This document shows, one piece after another, positions 1-15,800 of a DNA stretch of 64,000 bases. The stretch spans positions 21,859,501 through 21,923,500 of the forward strand of contig NC_052474.1 in assembly GCF_009730915.1 (NCBI RefSeq). Direction: 5' to 3'. Both the position numbers and the translations under genes were made by a program. Position 1 is the first letter of the stretch. Every line of letters starts with the position of its first letter. The notes below the pieces were generated by a model. That model was not told the DNA's origin. It saw only the letters and a list, made by a program, of their open reading frames with translations, and searched no databases. The stretch comes from Dioscorea cayenensis subsp. rotundata. Its lineage: Eukaryota; Streptophyta; Magnoliopsida; Dioscoreales; Dioscoreaceae.

Positions 1-859
1 AACATATTCAGTGGTGATTAGAAAGAGATTTGCATGTTATATATTCATTAATACCTAATTCAAATTTCAAAAGAAGTTTTTCATGTATACCATTACAAGA
101 CTTAAACATTACAATTTTGAGATAAGCTTATTTATAAATAAGCCCATAAAAATTAGCTTACAAAAAGCAAAGAAGATCATAATCACAAATACCCACGAGT
201 GATCAGCATTCCTGCAGGCAGGTACAGGTAAGAGATTTATATGCCAGTAAAATTGATGGCTAAGTTCTACCCTACCCACGGATAGATGTACTGTAGACCA
301 GGTCTCCATAATTTGGAGAAAATTTAACCATTTATTAAATATGTGAACTATTCAGTTATGACGATATACTGGTGAATTTAAGGCATGCAGTTCATCTAGC
401 TGTTGCATGCTGATGATCTATGTATGTTGCTATCAAATTTAACTTGGGTGAGCCAACCTGTCTGGACTTCTTAGCTTTAGAATTATATGTATATATTTAA
501 AAAAAAAAAAATCAAATGCTTCAACTGTATTATGGATTTTTTAAAAGTAAAAGTCGATTACTAAGCCCTTAAAATTTCCTGTTTTCTTAAATTGTGAATG
601 CTTACACCAAATCTCATGGTTGTTGCATATTTGTTCCTCATCCGTTGCAGTACTATATGATTTCAGACTAAACTCTAAATCTTCTATGCCAGCTATGCAG
701 TTTGCTGTATGACAATATTGCTACTGCTGTTTTAAGTTTTAAATGATTATATAAATATCAAATGCATTTTTTCATATCTGGCTAATGTTGCACTTCAATT
801 ATACTATAATGAAAGTACTAAGAATTTTAATTTTTTTTTCCTTCTTGTTTTTGTTTCAG
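1..859. other. intron sequence upstream of first visible PI4K exon
   Basis: No coding segment is recognisable here. The stretch is AT-rich and ends in a pyrimidine tract and CAG acceptor directly before the exon that begins at 860, so it is read as an intron of the phosphatidylinositol 4-kinase gene whose 5' part lies outside the window. Confidence 0.6.
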
Positions 860-3800
860 GGCTGCTTTGGGATGGTTTGCTTATGAACCAGAGTGGTATG
901 AGGCAAATAATAAATCTTTTGCCCAAAGTGAGGCCCATTCTGTTTCACTTTTTGTCCATCATCTGGTTAATGAACGAGTGGACATTGTGTCAACAGATTT
1001 ATCTTCTAAAGGAAGAGGATTTGAAGCTGAATCAAATACCATGGTTGGTAGATTTAAAACTAATTTAAGCCTTCAGGTCAAGTTATATTTGGAATGTTCA
1101 ACAAATGTTTTTCAGCTTATTGATTTTTGTGCAGACTGAACTTTGCCATCCAGTTTGGGGTCGTATGGATAACTATTCTTTAGGGAGAGAAAAGCGAAAA
1201 CAATTGCTTATAATGCTATGCCAACATGAGGCTGACAGGCTTGAAGTCTGGTCACAGCCTTTGAATATGAAGTATGGTTTTTGCCATGCTTATATTTTTG
1301 TTTGTTTATCTTTTGTATTTCTGTTTATTGCTGAATCTTACTTGGATTATCACCATATAATGCCTTTATTTGTTACTTTTCAGAGAGAACACATCTTCAC
1401 GTTCTAAAATTAGCTCAGACAAATGGGTTGAACATGCCCGGACTGCATTTACTGTGGATCCTCGAATTGCTATTTCCCTAACATCACGATTTCCCACCAA
1501 CTCATCTATAATAGCTGAAGTAACACAATTAGTTCAAGTATGTTTCTCTCCTCTGATCCATTGATGTGCCTGAGTTTCATGTTCTCACGAAAGTTTCAGT
1601 TTCATTGATTGCCTCGCTTTTGCAAATATTTGCAAGTGATTGAAAAGTTCATTAATACGGTTTTTTTAATAAAGTTTCTACACCTTATTCAGCCATTAGA
1701 AAGAGTCTAAGTTAAAGCTAAAATGAAGAAAAGAGGATATGAAAATCATGCGCAACTTCAATTAGTAGCTCATATGCATGTTTATGTCATTGCATACAGC
1801 CATTGATGTTTTTTGTATTGTTGTTTTATATTTTTTGGTTGAAGTTTTGAAGTTTCTTTACCATTTTTTGGACCATTGATTACTCAATCTGGGAATACAT
1901 TAATCAATGATGTACATTAAGAAGTTAAATGCTCTACCATATAGCTTTTTTTTTTTAATTACATGTATATATATTGATGAGTCAAAAGTGAATTCATCTT
2001 ATAGCAGCATGTCTACATGCATGATGACATCATTACATATGAATTTCTATTTGTATATAATTTAGTGATGTAATCATCTTGAAAGTTTGACATTTTCATT
2101 GTTGAATTCCAACTTTTAAGAACCAACTATATGAAACAACTTGAAAGGTTTACATTTTCATTGTTGAATTCCAACTTTTAGCAACTAATGATGTATATAT
2201 ATATATATATATATGCTATTCTTATTGCTCAGGCTTTAACCATATTGAGTTATATTAGGTGTATCCTCTCCAAATGTAAAATTCACATTCCTTAATTAGT
2301 TCTATCATTTCAAATTCTTAAAAACCTCCAGTCAAATATTTTGTTGATTTATAACTTACATCATTTGTATTGATAAAATGAATGATATATTAATAATATA
2401 TCAAAAAACTTTTAAATTATATATCTTGTACTATATGAACTCTAATTTTCTTATATTTTTGAACCATGATCAAGATCATGATTTGGGTGCTGAGTTTGAT
2501 TATTTGGAAGATGCTTTTCTCCAAGTTCTGGCATTGGTATTAATTAATTGCCTCACATCTTAACTACTTAACCACTAGGTCAAAAGTTAAAGATATGAGG
2601 TTGGGTCTTTAAGTTCCTCAAATATTATAGGCCAGCATGAATGAAGTTTAAATTTATAGGCTTCTTGAGAAACGAAATTTTCAAGCCTAAATCTTTGACT
2701 AATACTTATCAGCTTTGTATTTGATTGCACCTTATGATTTTGTGCAATGTGAAAGTGGAATTGCATGCATGCGCGTGAGACTGTGCGCACACACACGTGA
2801 ACTATGACTATATGCTTTGCCAAATCTTTGACTAATACCTAGCAGCTTCATCATTGATTGCACATTATGGTCTTGTGTAATGTGAAAGTACATTGACTAG
2901 TGTTTCCACGGGTTCATTTCACTCATGGCCACAAATGTTTGCACTTTATAGCACTGAGGAGTCACTTAACTTTTCTCTGGTTGCACGTGAGGCCTTAACC
3001 ACCTGTTTTAAGGTGGTTTCCGGTGCCATATCAACACACTCGCCAGAAACAGTATTAAAACAGGCCATGATGGCCTCACGTGCAACTGGAGAAAAGTTAA
3101 ATGGTCTTTGTGTTAAAAAAAAAAAAATTCTGTAGCCACAATGTTATAAAGTGCAAACATTTGTGGCCATGAGTGAAATGACCCCTATAATTCCACATTG
3201 AAATTTTTTTATTCGCACATAAACACATGCAAAGATGAAGTGAAAAATTGTTTAATGTTTTCGAGAGTCCAAAATAATTACAATTTTTAGTCACGTATTT
3301 TTAACATCTATTTGAAAGAAAACCCTCTAGTTGTTATGTGTATTCCTGTTGATAGATAATTTTTTTGTCACCTTAGTCTTTAAATTATTATATTTTGCTA
3401 CTCCTAGTTGGAGACTGTGATGTAGAAGATTGCTTTCTCGATGGATACATCATTGAAAGTTAAAACCATGAGTTCTGACTGAAAGCTGCTTTCTCTTTTG
3501 GTTTTTGCAGATGCACATACTAGAGATCCGCACTATACCTGAAGCCTTGCCATTTTTCATGACACCAAAGGCTGTTGAAGAAAATTCTGTTCTTTTGCAG
3601 CAATTACCACACTGGGCTTCTTGTTCCATTACTCAGGCACTTGAGTTCCTAACCCCACCATTTAAGGGTCATCCTCGTGTAATGGCTTATGTTCTTCGAG
3701 TTCTGGAATCCTATCCGCCTGAGCGGGTGACGTTTTTTATGCCACAGCTAGTACAGGCACTTCGGTACGATGAAGGAGTAAGTTTTCTTACTTAAAAATA

Positions 3801-6800
3801 TATGTACATATATATATATATTTGCGTTAATTTGATCTGAGTCTTGTATGTGTTTTATTCTTTAATCAGTTACTCATACGGAAGTGGTTTTTGAAAAATC
3901 TGTTCTTAATTTTTGAGCAATTCCTCTTGTTTTTTCTTTTCTCGATTGTATTAGCGGGCTTTTTTTTTCTTCTTTTTTGGCAGAAATTAGTTGAGGGGTA
4001 TTTGCTTGGAGCCGCTCAAAGGAGCAACATCTTTGCCCACATATTGATATGGAATCTTCAGGTTTATCTTCTCTATTGACCATTGTCAGAATGCTTATCT
4101 TTAAAATTTTATTGTGATGTTATGTCTCATTCAGCATATCGACTTCTTTCATGGTGGCGTATGTTTTTGCAAATAAATTTGATGCATTGAAGTTTGCATT
4201 GGTTTTTTTTTTTTATGAGTTTGCTAAATTCATTCTTTTCACAAATGACAGGGTGAATCCCTTCCAGAATTTGAAAAGGATGGTGTTGGCAAGGTATCCC
4301 ATTCATAGTCTTTTTCTCTAGCTGAGGCCTTTTAATTTGTATCTTGATTTAGACATACCTGCTATCTGACTGATTTGTTAAAATAAAATCTATTGTATCG
4401 GTAAATCTTCCAATTAGAGACCTGCATTTTTCTTGTTATAATCTGCTAAAGAATCAAAATGCTAAAAAACTGAAAACGTCTTTGAAGTAATGCATCTGTT
4501 ATGGCATTTATTAATTTGAGTTTTCGATAGACAGTGGAATATGGTCTTACTATCACCACATCTTATACATAATCATGCTGTCTTTTGTTTCAGAATAATT
4601 CCTTCCAATCAATCCTCCCAATTGTAAGACAGAGAATAATTGATGCATTTACTCCTGAGGCACGTGACTTGTTTGAAAGAGAGTTTGACTTTTTTGACAA
4701 AGTTACATCTATCTCCGGTGTTCTTCTTCCACTACCCAAGGAAGAGCGTCGTGCGGGTATAAGGAGGTAATCCTTTAAAGCTGAATACTTGTCTTTTCTA
4801 AATCGGCCAATCAATTATTGCATATTATATTCAGGGAGCTGGAAAAAATTACTATGGAAGGTGAGGATCTCTATCTACCTACTGCCACAAATAAACTTGT
4901 TCGTGGTATCCAATTGGACAGTGGAATTCCCCTTCAGTCAGCTGCCAAAGTTCCGATAATGGTCACATTCAATGTGGTAGATCGGGATGGAGATCCTAAT
5001 GTTCTACAGTCACAAGGTTGCATCTTCAAGGTATGTTTTTCTGCAACTTTTATGAAGATTGTCACTGTGCAAGTTTTTATTCTTGAATAATGCACCTTGC
5101 CTTGAGTGTGTAGGTCTCTTGGTTTCATTTCATTGTGCTTTTAATTCATAAGACGTATGTTGCACAACCGCAAGCGCACGGTTTTGCCAAGTAGTAAATA
5201 AGTATCGATCCCACGAGGACCAAGTGTAATTACCAACCTATTGCAACAAGAGATTATCTAGACAATTAAAAAGGTGAGAATTAAGAACAACAAGAAACAA
5301 GGAATGAAACACAATCAGGGCTGAAGGGACACAGGGCTGTGGATCTTTCTTCAGATTAAAATAGACTTAGGTTGGGAACTTACCACAAGGTATAACATGA
5401 ATGATGTGCTGGATCTAAACTAGATTTGGGCAGATCTCTTGAAGGGCATTAATCCTAAGCTACTTGTCACTCTCTTTCAAGAGATAACAAGTTAGGCTTG
5501 ATCAAGGTTACCTCCTACTTTCGTGGTAGATAAACCCTTCTCAAAACCTGAATAAAAACAGTGATTAAGCAATGAGCCCTCAAGAACTGCCTTTCAGCAA
5601 GTTCAGGATGATTAATGAGGTTCCAAGACCTAGGTTATCCTTTCAGTTAACCTAGATCTCTAAGATAGCAAGCAATGCTTTCACAATCACAAGCTTTGAC
5701 ACAAATCAGAAATCAACTCAAGAAATCTACCATTAAGCATAAAAGATCCATACAAAAGTGTCAACACATCATACACAAAACACCTTGGGTTAATCCCAAA
5801 CCTAAGAAAAGTTCTACTCACACATCATCTTAGTTACAAAGAAAAAGATAGAAAGAGAAGAAAGTCTGCAGAAAGCAACACAACAAAGTCGAGAGAACTC
5901 CCTATGATGTCTACAAGATTTGATCTTCAATTTTCGAGCTCTCCTTCCTTCTTCAACCCTCTCCGAGTCTTCGGGATCTTCCTTCTTCCCTCTCCAGCAT
6001 GACCCCTTTTTCCTCGATCTTTCCCCTTCTTTAGAGCCCCTTTATGGTCCTCTTTATAGCCAAAAGATAAAGGCTGGGCCCCAGTTACTTTATGGACCAC
6101 AGGTACTTCTCGCAGACCACAGGTAGGCTGTGTTTCTTCCCAGTCTCCAGGTTTCTCAGCCAATTCCAGCTTCCTACAATGAAAACAACTAGAAGAAGTA
6201 GATTGTACAAGGAGAAAGGGAAATGACCATAAAAACTAGGAAAAATGCATGAATACTAGCTAAATGCATGATGTTTATAATGCAATTTATATGTGCAACA
6301 AATTCCCCCAAGCCTGAATTTTGCTTGCCCTCAAGCAATGTTACAATTTAGACAACATGACAAGGGAAGTTAACGTAATTCAAATGATGACATTATCTAG
6401 CACAGGGACACAAGCATAACTTATGAATAGAGTTCATAAAGGTCATGGAGTAATTCAGCTTGTCCCATAGGATAGACGCATACCCGAGCATCACAAAAGA
6501 ACTTGATTCACCTCACATGCAAATGGTCCCGAAATTTAAGATAGGATATATAGATGCAATGAGTCTTAGAGACTTCATAGAACTCCCTTACACAATCCAT
6601 GCCAAGTTGCTTATTAGAGGGATCAATAGGATTTCTTTAACCATTCATTGATCCTTTTTTTTTTTTCAATTCTTTGTCCGACTAACATAGGATGCGATTG
6701 ATTTTTTTTTTTTTCAATTCCGAAGGGTGCACATGCGGGTTAGGCACAAGAGCCACCCTTCTACATGTTACAATCCTACATAGACGCACTCATGTCTCGA

Positions 6801-9800
6801 TAGCAAATAGCCCATGAAAACAGAGGAGTGCTGCCATAGACCTCTTTTTTTTTTTCAGTTTTCAGTTCAGAATTCAAAACATCACCTATATCATTTCCCT
6901 CTTATTTGAGAACTTAACTTAGGCAAAGAGAATGCTATGGGATCACAAAATCTCAAGAAGAATCCATTGCAAATGTATATACTAAATTAAAAATGCAAGA
7001 TCATAAGCAATAAGATTAGCAAAGTTAGACTCATGCAAATGCAAGTGCATGATCCAATCACTATTAGATAAGAAAAATCTATTCCATGGCCTTTTTTTGT
7101 GTCACGCTACACAATTCATCATAGGATTTCGATGACAAGTTTTTGAAATCAACTCAAGATAAATATGCAAATGCAAGTGCATGAAGGGATGCATGAAAAG
7201 ATGCAATGCAACTACTAAACTAACTCCCCCAAGCCTACTTCAAGCATTGTCCTCAATGTTAAGAAATTAATTAAAAGTAAGCAAATGGGGAGTAGAGAAC
7301 TGACCAGATCACTGTGGAGGAGGAAAGTGGCCTTGCTCGACTAGCCATTCGTAGATTGAATTAGTTTCGTCTCGAAGCCGGGTTTAAGATTGGCTACGTG
7401 CTTGTTGTTCGCAGACGAATGGGTCGAGGCGATCATGATGCGTGGGAGATAGTCCGCATGCTGTGGAATCGCGCGGGGGTTGTGGAGCTTGTTCTGCGAG
7501 GGATTTCTAGCATGTTGTGGTGCGAGGAGGGTTCGAGCCAGAAATCCCGGTTATCGCGCGGTGGGACGGTGAGTCCGCTCGAGGTCGGGAAGAGGATAAC
7601 GTGGTGTCCCTTTGAGAATGAGGTAGTGGACATCGACTTCTTTGACGATCATCTTCATAGCAGATACAAGCTTCCATGTCCAACCGAATATTGCACGAAT
7701 ACTACGAAAGCGGAGACAGTCACGATGAAAAGCAAAAGGCGATAGGAGTAATAAGACCACCAAGGACAATGTCTCCCGAGGAAGCCTTGCCTACTTTAGC
7801 AAATTGACGAGCCAAGTGGGAACCCGAGTGTCTAAAAGGGGTGTTGTGGAGCATTGCCCGAGAAACATGAGCTCGGGTCGCCTAACAATGGCCTCGCACT
7901 CACCACGACCAAACAAAGTGAGGGCCATAGTCACGATGAATGTAAGCGGAAACATGGATTCCTAAGGCCCTGGTTGCCACTAGCGGTTGAGGGTTCATAT
8001 TTGGGTTCATTGGTGAGGGTGTGCCAAAAGTCAGTGGCATCAAAGTCTTTAGGTGTCCTGCGGTCACCACCAGTTGGAAGACCGAAAATGTGGTTAAATT
8101 GAGCCAAATTAAGCTTAAAATCACGGGTTGAGGAGTCTAAATGTGATTTCACCTTCGTCACTACCTGGACCGTACAGGACATGGACATCAACTGAGCTTA
8201 AGAACTCTAGGGTGAGGCGTTCATAAGTGGGGAATCTCATGTTGACAAATCGCGGTCCACCCTAGGTTGCCCTACCATCAATATACATCATCAAGGATAC
8301 CCAGGTGCGGAGAAGATTGTCATCAACATACACAGGTTTGGGATGATTTTTCCGTTTAGAAAGAACTTCGGTACCTATTCCTTTGGAAAGCATCCTTGAA
8401 TATGATGTGTTGAGTGGAAGCGATTAGCGATTTGTTCAATGTTGGGGTGGCTCATGGGAGGAGGGTTCTGAGGGTTTGGTCCTCAAAAGGTCGGTTGCTG
8501 GCACTGTGCGTCTGAGTTCTCACAGTACGCATGATGAAAGTCTCTGCCGTGAACTCGGGGTGAGATTGTTAGCGGTGAGAATGGGGGTTGGTTATGGAGT
8601 TAGTAATGGAGTTTTTAGGTTGATGGTTTGATCTTTGAGAGAAAAAGTGGGGGAGGGTTGTGTTAAAATATGTGAATCTTTGGAGATGGGATGATGAGAT
8701 GGGATGATGGATAGTTGATGGGATGGGGAGAGTTATGAGAGTGTCTTGGTAGTAGGAAAAAGGCAATGTGGAGTAAAAGCCAAGGACAAGAAGATCATTG
8801 GGGAAGGCATAGGTAGTGTTTAGGGTCGGGTCTTGGGGGCGGCGAAAAAGTGATGGGGGTGGGTGGAAAGTGGGAGTGGACATTGGGATTGGGGCGGAAG
8901 GCGGGAAATTTGGAGGGAAAAAGCTATTTTCGGATTCTCCCGGGTCCGCGTCACGATCCACACAGTGTTCCCCGACGCACCCCGGTTGTGTTTCATACAA
9001 GGTGACCCGAGACAGTCGCATTGGGCTTGCTGGTGATCTAGATGCGTATAATTGAACATCAAATGAAGTGAAAAGAGCTACGGGACAACTCACGAACCTG
9101 CAGAAAACAGTTGAACTTAAATCAGCTAATATAATTGAAAATTTGTAACATAACCAAAAAAATTAAAACAAAGACTGACAATCAAAAGGAAAAAGCGAGG
9201 AGCTTGTTTTAAGGTCACGAGCACGACCCTTTTTATTCATTTATTCAATGATGGGAGGAGTTAGAGAGAACATAAGTTCTCCACTTTCTCAATAGGTTCT
9301 CCAACAATGTAATGCTTCAGTCTTTGCCCATTAACCTTGAAAGTGCCTGTTGTTGCACTGTGAACCTCAATAGCGCCATACGGGAAGACCTTGGTCACTA
9401 CAAAAGGTCCTGACCATCTTGATCTTAATTTCCCCGGAAAAATCTTGAGTCGTGAATTAAAAAGCAGGACCAAATCCCCTTCTCGAAATTCTCTGCGAAA
9501 AATCTGCTTGTCATGCCACAGTTTGGTTCTTTCCTTATACATCTTTGAATTTTCATAGGCATCCAATCTCAATTCTTCCAGTTCTTGTAATTGAAGCTTC
9601 CTCTTATCTCCGGCTGTCTTCATATCAAAATTAAGAGCTTTAACTGCCCAAAATGCCTTGTGTTCCAATTCAACCGGCAAATGACAAGCCTTGCCATAAA
9701 TTAAACGAAATGGTGTCATGCCAATTGGGGTCTTGTAAGCTGTTCTATATGCCCATAAGGCATCATCAAGTTTCAGTGACCAATCCTTTCTTGTTGTTGA

Positions 9801-12800
9801 AACCGTTTTCTCAAGTATGTTTTTGATCTCCCTATTTGAAATTTCAGCCTGCCCACTTGTTTGAGGGTGGTACGGCGTGGCGATCTTATGTGTTACCCCA
9901 TATTTTCTAAGGAGGCTTTCAAATTGTCTTTCTATGAAGTGTGATCCTCCATCACTTATGACTGACTCTAGGAACTCGAATCTTGGAAAAATTACCCGTT
10001 TGAAGAGCTTAATTACGATCCGGGCATCGTTTGTTGGGGATGGAGCAGCTTGACCCATTTGGAAAACGTAATCCACGTACCACGAGAATATATACATTGT
10101 TGCATGAAGATGGAAACGGCCCCCATGTAATCTATTCCCCAAAGCGTCAAAGATTTCCACTTCAAGGATGTAATTAAGAGGCATTTCATGCCTTCTTGAA
10201 ATGTTTCTGTTCTTTGACAACGATCACAAGCAAGCACAAATCTCCTCGTGTCTTTGAAAAGTGTAGGCCAATAAAAAACCCGACTTGAAGTATTTTGGTG
10301 CAGGTTTTTGAAAGAGCTACGATGACCACCATAAGATGAAGAGTGACAATGGAACAAGACTTTTTCGCTTCATCTTGAGGATACACCTATCAAGTATTCC
10401 ATCGACACATCGTTTATAAAAGAAATGGTTCATCCCAAAAATAGTATCTCAAGTCTGAAAAGAACTTTTTCTTCTGCTGGAATTTCAAGTCTGGTGGCAG
10501 AATTCCACAAACTAGGTAGTTCACAAAATCTGCATACCATGGAGTGTCAATTGTGGAGATCCTCAGCAACTGTTCATCAGGAAATGCATCGTTAATAGCC
10601 TGCTCATTCTCTCCATTCTTTTCCACAACTTGATGCAATCTTGAGAGGTGGTCGGCTACCACATTTTCTGCACCTTTCTTATCACGAATCTCAAGATCGA
10701 ATTCTTGAAGGAGGAGAATCCACCTAATTAGCCTTGGCTTTGCATCCTTTTTGCTTAGGAGATATTTGATCGCGAGCATGATGCATGTATACTATCACTT
10801 TGGAGCCAACGAGGTAGGACCTGAATTTGTCAAAAGCAAACACAACCGCCAGGAGTTCTTTTTCTGTTGTGGCATAGTTGACTTGGGCTTCATCTAACGC
10901 TTTGCTTGCATAGTAGATTGCATTCAATCTCTTTTTCCTTCCGGCCAAGCCACGGGCTCCTACGACGTAGTCGCTCGCGTCGCACATGATTTCAAAGGGC
11001 AACTCCCAGTCGGTGGGTGAATTATTGAGTCGCGGTGGTTAATGCCTTTTTCAACCTGCGAAGCGCATTCAAGCAGATCATGATTAAAATCAAAAGGAAC
11101 ATCATTAGCTAACAAATTAGTTAAGGGTTTTTGCAATTTTGGAGAAATCCTTTATAAAGCGCCCGATAGAATCCTCGCATGTCCTAGGAAACTACGGATT
11201 GCTTTAAGCTGTATGAGGTGGTTTGCATCCTCTCTATGACTTCCACCTTCGCTTTGTCTACTTCAATGCCACGTTCGGACACCACATGTCCCGACCACGA
11301 TACGAAATCTGTACCATGAAATGGCACTTCTCCCGATTAAGGATGAGGTTCATCTCTTGGCACATGTATAGCACCTTAGACAAGTTAGCTAAACATTCAT
11401 CAAAGGTTGTGCCATACACCGAAAAAGTCATCCATAAAAAAATCTCCATGATGTTTTTCAATAAAATCTGAAAAATTGTCATGTCATGCAGCGTTGAAAG
11501 GTGGCGGGGAGCATTACAAAGACCAAATGGCATCCTCCTATAGGCAAAAGTGCCGTGAGGGCAAGTGAATGTGGTCTTGTGTTGGTCACTAGGATGGATA
11601 GGAATTTGGTAAAAACCCGGAAAAATCCATCTAAGTAACAAAAAAATGAGAGTGTTTAGCTAACCTTTCTAGCATTTGATCTATAAAAGGGGAGTGGGTA
11701 GTGGTCTTTCCTTGTTGCTTTGTTCAATTTCCTATAATCTATGCACATCCTCCAACCCGTGAGCAGTTCTAGTTGGGATTAATTCATCATTTTCATTTTT
11801 TTCAAAAAGCAGTCATGCCTCCTTTTTTGGGAACTACTTGCACAGGGCTGACCCACTCACTATCGGAAATTGGGTAAATCACACCGGCATCAAGCAATTT
11901 AAGCACCTCTTTCCTAACAACTTCCTTCATATTGGGGTTTAGTCTTCTTTGGTGCTCGATAGAAGGTTTAAAAATCGAGGTTCAAGTAGAATTCGTGCAT
12001 GCAAATTGATGGTTGTATTCCTTTTAAGTCATCTATTGTGTATCCTATGGCTTTTTGGGTGCAATTTAAGCTCATTGAGAAGTTTTTTTCGATTCACCCT
12101 GCTTAGAGTCGACATTAATAATCACGAGGATATGTGGAATTAGGTCCAAGAAATTCATACACGAGGTGGATGGGAGAGGTTTTAGTTCTACCTTTGGAGC
12201 TTCTACGTCTTAGGGTTGTGTCTGTGTGAAAGCTGGTTCCAAAATTTCGATTATGAAATTGCTGGTGTTGCGAAATTTCTTAGACTGCAGATGGTCATGC
12301 ATATTTCTCATTCTCACCATCTTCATTATCTTTTACGCTCATCTTGTACCAAACACAAGCTGGACAGGGTCTTTGGAAATGTGTTTTGGCAACTCTTCTT
12401 TGATAGCTTGTTCAAGTAGATCAACCCTACAACATGAACTTTCAACAAAAGAGTGTTTAACAGAGTTAGCCAAATCAAATTCTACTTTTTTTCTTCACCA
12501 TGAGTTAAAGAAAGCTTGCCATTTTTAACATCAATAAGTGCCCCTGCAGTTGCCAAGAAGGGTCTCCCCAGAATGATTGGAATTTGAGTGTCTTCCTCCA
12601 TTTTCTAACACCACAAAGTCGGTGGGTACAAAAGAACTTACCGACCTTGATTGGGATGTCTTCAAGAATACCTATTGGATGTTTGACGGATCGATCCGCG
12701 AGTTGCAAGGAAATTGTTGTCGGCTTTAACTCTCCCATGTCTAGTTTCTTGCACACTGACAAAGGCATCAAGCTTACACTTGCACCTAGATCACATAGAG

Positions 12801-15800
12801 CTTTCTCAAAGCTTGCTGCCCCAATTTCACATGGAATCGAGAAGCTGCCTGGGTCCTTCAGTTTTGGAGGCAATTTGTTTTGGATTAATGCACTGCACTC
12901 CTCCGTTAATGCCACTGTTTCATACTCCTCTAATCTTCTTTTCTTAGACAAAATATCCTTCAAAAACTTCGCATATGATGGCATTTGTTGCAAAGCTTCT
13001 GTGAAAGGAACGTTGATGTATAACTTCTTAAGAACTTCTAAAAACTTTCCAAATTGCTTGTCCAACTTGGCCTTGGCTAACCTTTGTGGAAATGGCACTG
13101 GTGGCACGTAAGGTTTTGGAGGTATATACCTCGGTGTTTCATCAACTTTTTACGCATCTCCACTCGTTGTGTTCACTGTTTCTTTGCTGTGTATCATTTC
13201 TTTCGATTTGGATTCACCCCAATGTTTTCATTTTTCGACTTGTTTTTGACTTGGGATCTTCCAATTGTTTTCCACTCCTTAGAGTTATAGCTTTGCAATG
13301 CTCACTTGGATTAATTCTGGTTTTTCCGGAAACATCCCTGGGGGTCTGGATGAAGAACTAGCTTGTTGAGCAATCTGATTTTCCAGCATTTTGTTGTGGG
13401 TAGCCAAGGAATCAACCTTAGAAGTAAGTGCCCGAATTGCTTCATTCATGACTTGACCTTGTTGCTTAAACTCTTCATTTTGCTTGGCTTGTGTTACAAC
13501 AAAATTCTCTAGCAAAAGCCTCCAAATTTGATTTCTGCAGGGTTGTGGATTGGAAATTCTCTCTTTGGAATCTCGGTGGTACGTCTAGGGACATTAGAGC
13601 TGTGGTTTTGATCAAAGTGAGGTTGATTGCTCTTGTAGGAAAGATTAGGATGATTTCGCCAACCAGGGTTGTAGGGTGTTGGAGAATGGATCATTGACGG
13701 GTCTTTGGTCGAAATTGAGATAGTTCATTTTGCTCCATCGATGGTTACGAAGAGGGGATGCGATCGATTGACGATTTCTGACTAGATGTCTGTGGAACCA
13801 CAGATTTCACATGTAGCATTAGCGGCACTTGGAGCATTCGGTTTGTCAAATTTTTTTGAGTTAAAGCATCCACCTTGGTCGCAATTAAGTTTAAGGTCTC
13901 CACCCTCATGTCTTCCTCGAGGTTTTGGAGTGGTGCTTCTTTTCACTTGCCCATTGGCAATGGTTGAGAGCCATGTCTTCAATTAAATTATAGGCATCAT
14001 CCACTTTTTTTTGTTCATCAAAGCTCCTCCGATGCGACATCAACTCGAAAATGCGAGAGTTATAGTTTAATCCCATCGTAGAATGTTTTGCACAACCGAC
14101 CATTTCTCCAAGCCATGGTGTGGGCATAGTCTCATAAGTTCCTTGAATCTATCCCAAGCTTCATACGGTGATTCACCATCCTTTTTGATAAAAACCGAGT
14201 GATTTGGTTCCATGAACCCGAAATTTGTTTTTGCTTGGCGGGGAAATACTTAGAAAGAAAAAAACTTGGAGCAATTGATCCCATGTTTTTGATAGAGCCT
14301 TCGAGTAGTGAATGTAACCAAGCTCGAGCCTTGTCCCGTAAAGAGAATGGAAAAAGTCCGAGTCTAACCGCATTACGTGGGACTCCATTGAGCTAACGAT
14401 GTCGCATGATTCGAGAAAAACAGCAGAGATGGAGGTGTGGATCTTCTCTTGGTGAACCTCCAAACCGATTCTCATGAATTAATGACATGAGTCTTTGGGC
14501 TGCAGCTTTGAAAAATTGTTTGCTTCAACCGGGTGGCATTGCAATGCTTTGGGAATGCAATCCTTGAGCACTCGGGGCTGCAAATTCCTTCAAAGTTTTA
14601 CTATTATCCTCCATGTTTGACGCTTGTGAGGACTCTTTAAGCTTAGCTTTCCTTTGATATTGAAGTCGAAAATCCCTCTCAAATTCTTGATCCGGTTCTA
14701 TGGACTTCCAAGACTTCTATTTCTTTTGCATAGAATGAGAATTAACCCTGCAAAGAAACAAAAACAAGTTAAGTGAATTGGACTAATTGGGAAAAAGCAG
14801 AGAATAAAATGCCTAGTCTAACCGAGGTTGCAATTCAATTAATATCACACTATAGTCCCCGGCAACGGCGCCAAGAACTTGTTGCACAACCGCAAGCGCA
14901 CGGTTTTGCCAAGTAGTAAATAAGTATCGATCCCACGAGGACCAAGTGTAATTACCAACCTATTGCAACAAGAGATTATCTAGACAATTAAAAAGGTGAG
15001 AATTAAGAACAACAAGAAACAAGGAATGAAACACAATCGAAATTTTGAAGGGACACGAGGTCGTGGATCTTTCTTCGATTAAAAATAGACTTAGGTTGGG
15101 AACTTACCACAAGGTATAACATGAATGATGTCTTTCGGATCTAAACTAGATTTGAGGCGGATCTCTTGAAGGGCATTAATCCTAAGCTACTTGTCACTCT
15201 CTTTCAAGAGATAACAAGTTAGAGCTTGATCAAAGGTTACCTCCTACTTTTCGTGGTAGATAAACCCTTCTCAAAACCCTGAATAAAAAGCAGTGATTAA
15301 GCAATGAGCCCTCAAGAGCGCCTTTCGACAAGTTCGGGGATGATTAATGAGGTTCCAAGACCCTAGGTTATCCTTTCGCTAACCTAGATCTCTAAGATAG
15401 CAAGCAATGCTTTCACAATCACAAGCTTTGACACAAATCAGAAATCAACTCAAGAAATCTACCATTAAGCATAAAAGATCCATACAAAAGTGTCAACACA
15501 TCATACACAAAACACCTTGGGTTAATCCCAAACCTAAGAAAAGTTCTACTCACACATCATCTTAGTTACAAAGAAAAAGATAGAAAGAGAAGAAAGTCTG
15601 CAGAAAGCAACACAACAAGCTGAGAGAACTCCCTATGATGTCTACAAGATTTGATCTTCAATTTCGAGCTCTCCTTCCTTCTTCAACCCTCTCCAGGTCT
15701 TCGGATCTTCCTTCTTCCCTCTCCGACCCTTGACCCCTTTTTCACGATCTTTCCCCTTCTTTAGAGCCCCTTTTATGGTCCTCTTTATAGCCAAAAGATA

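Noticed and set aside
2893..3135. 80-codon open frame in the PI4K intron
   Set aside because: It lies wholly in the inverted-repeat element and has no protein likeness.
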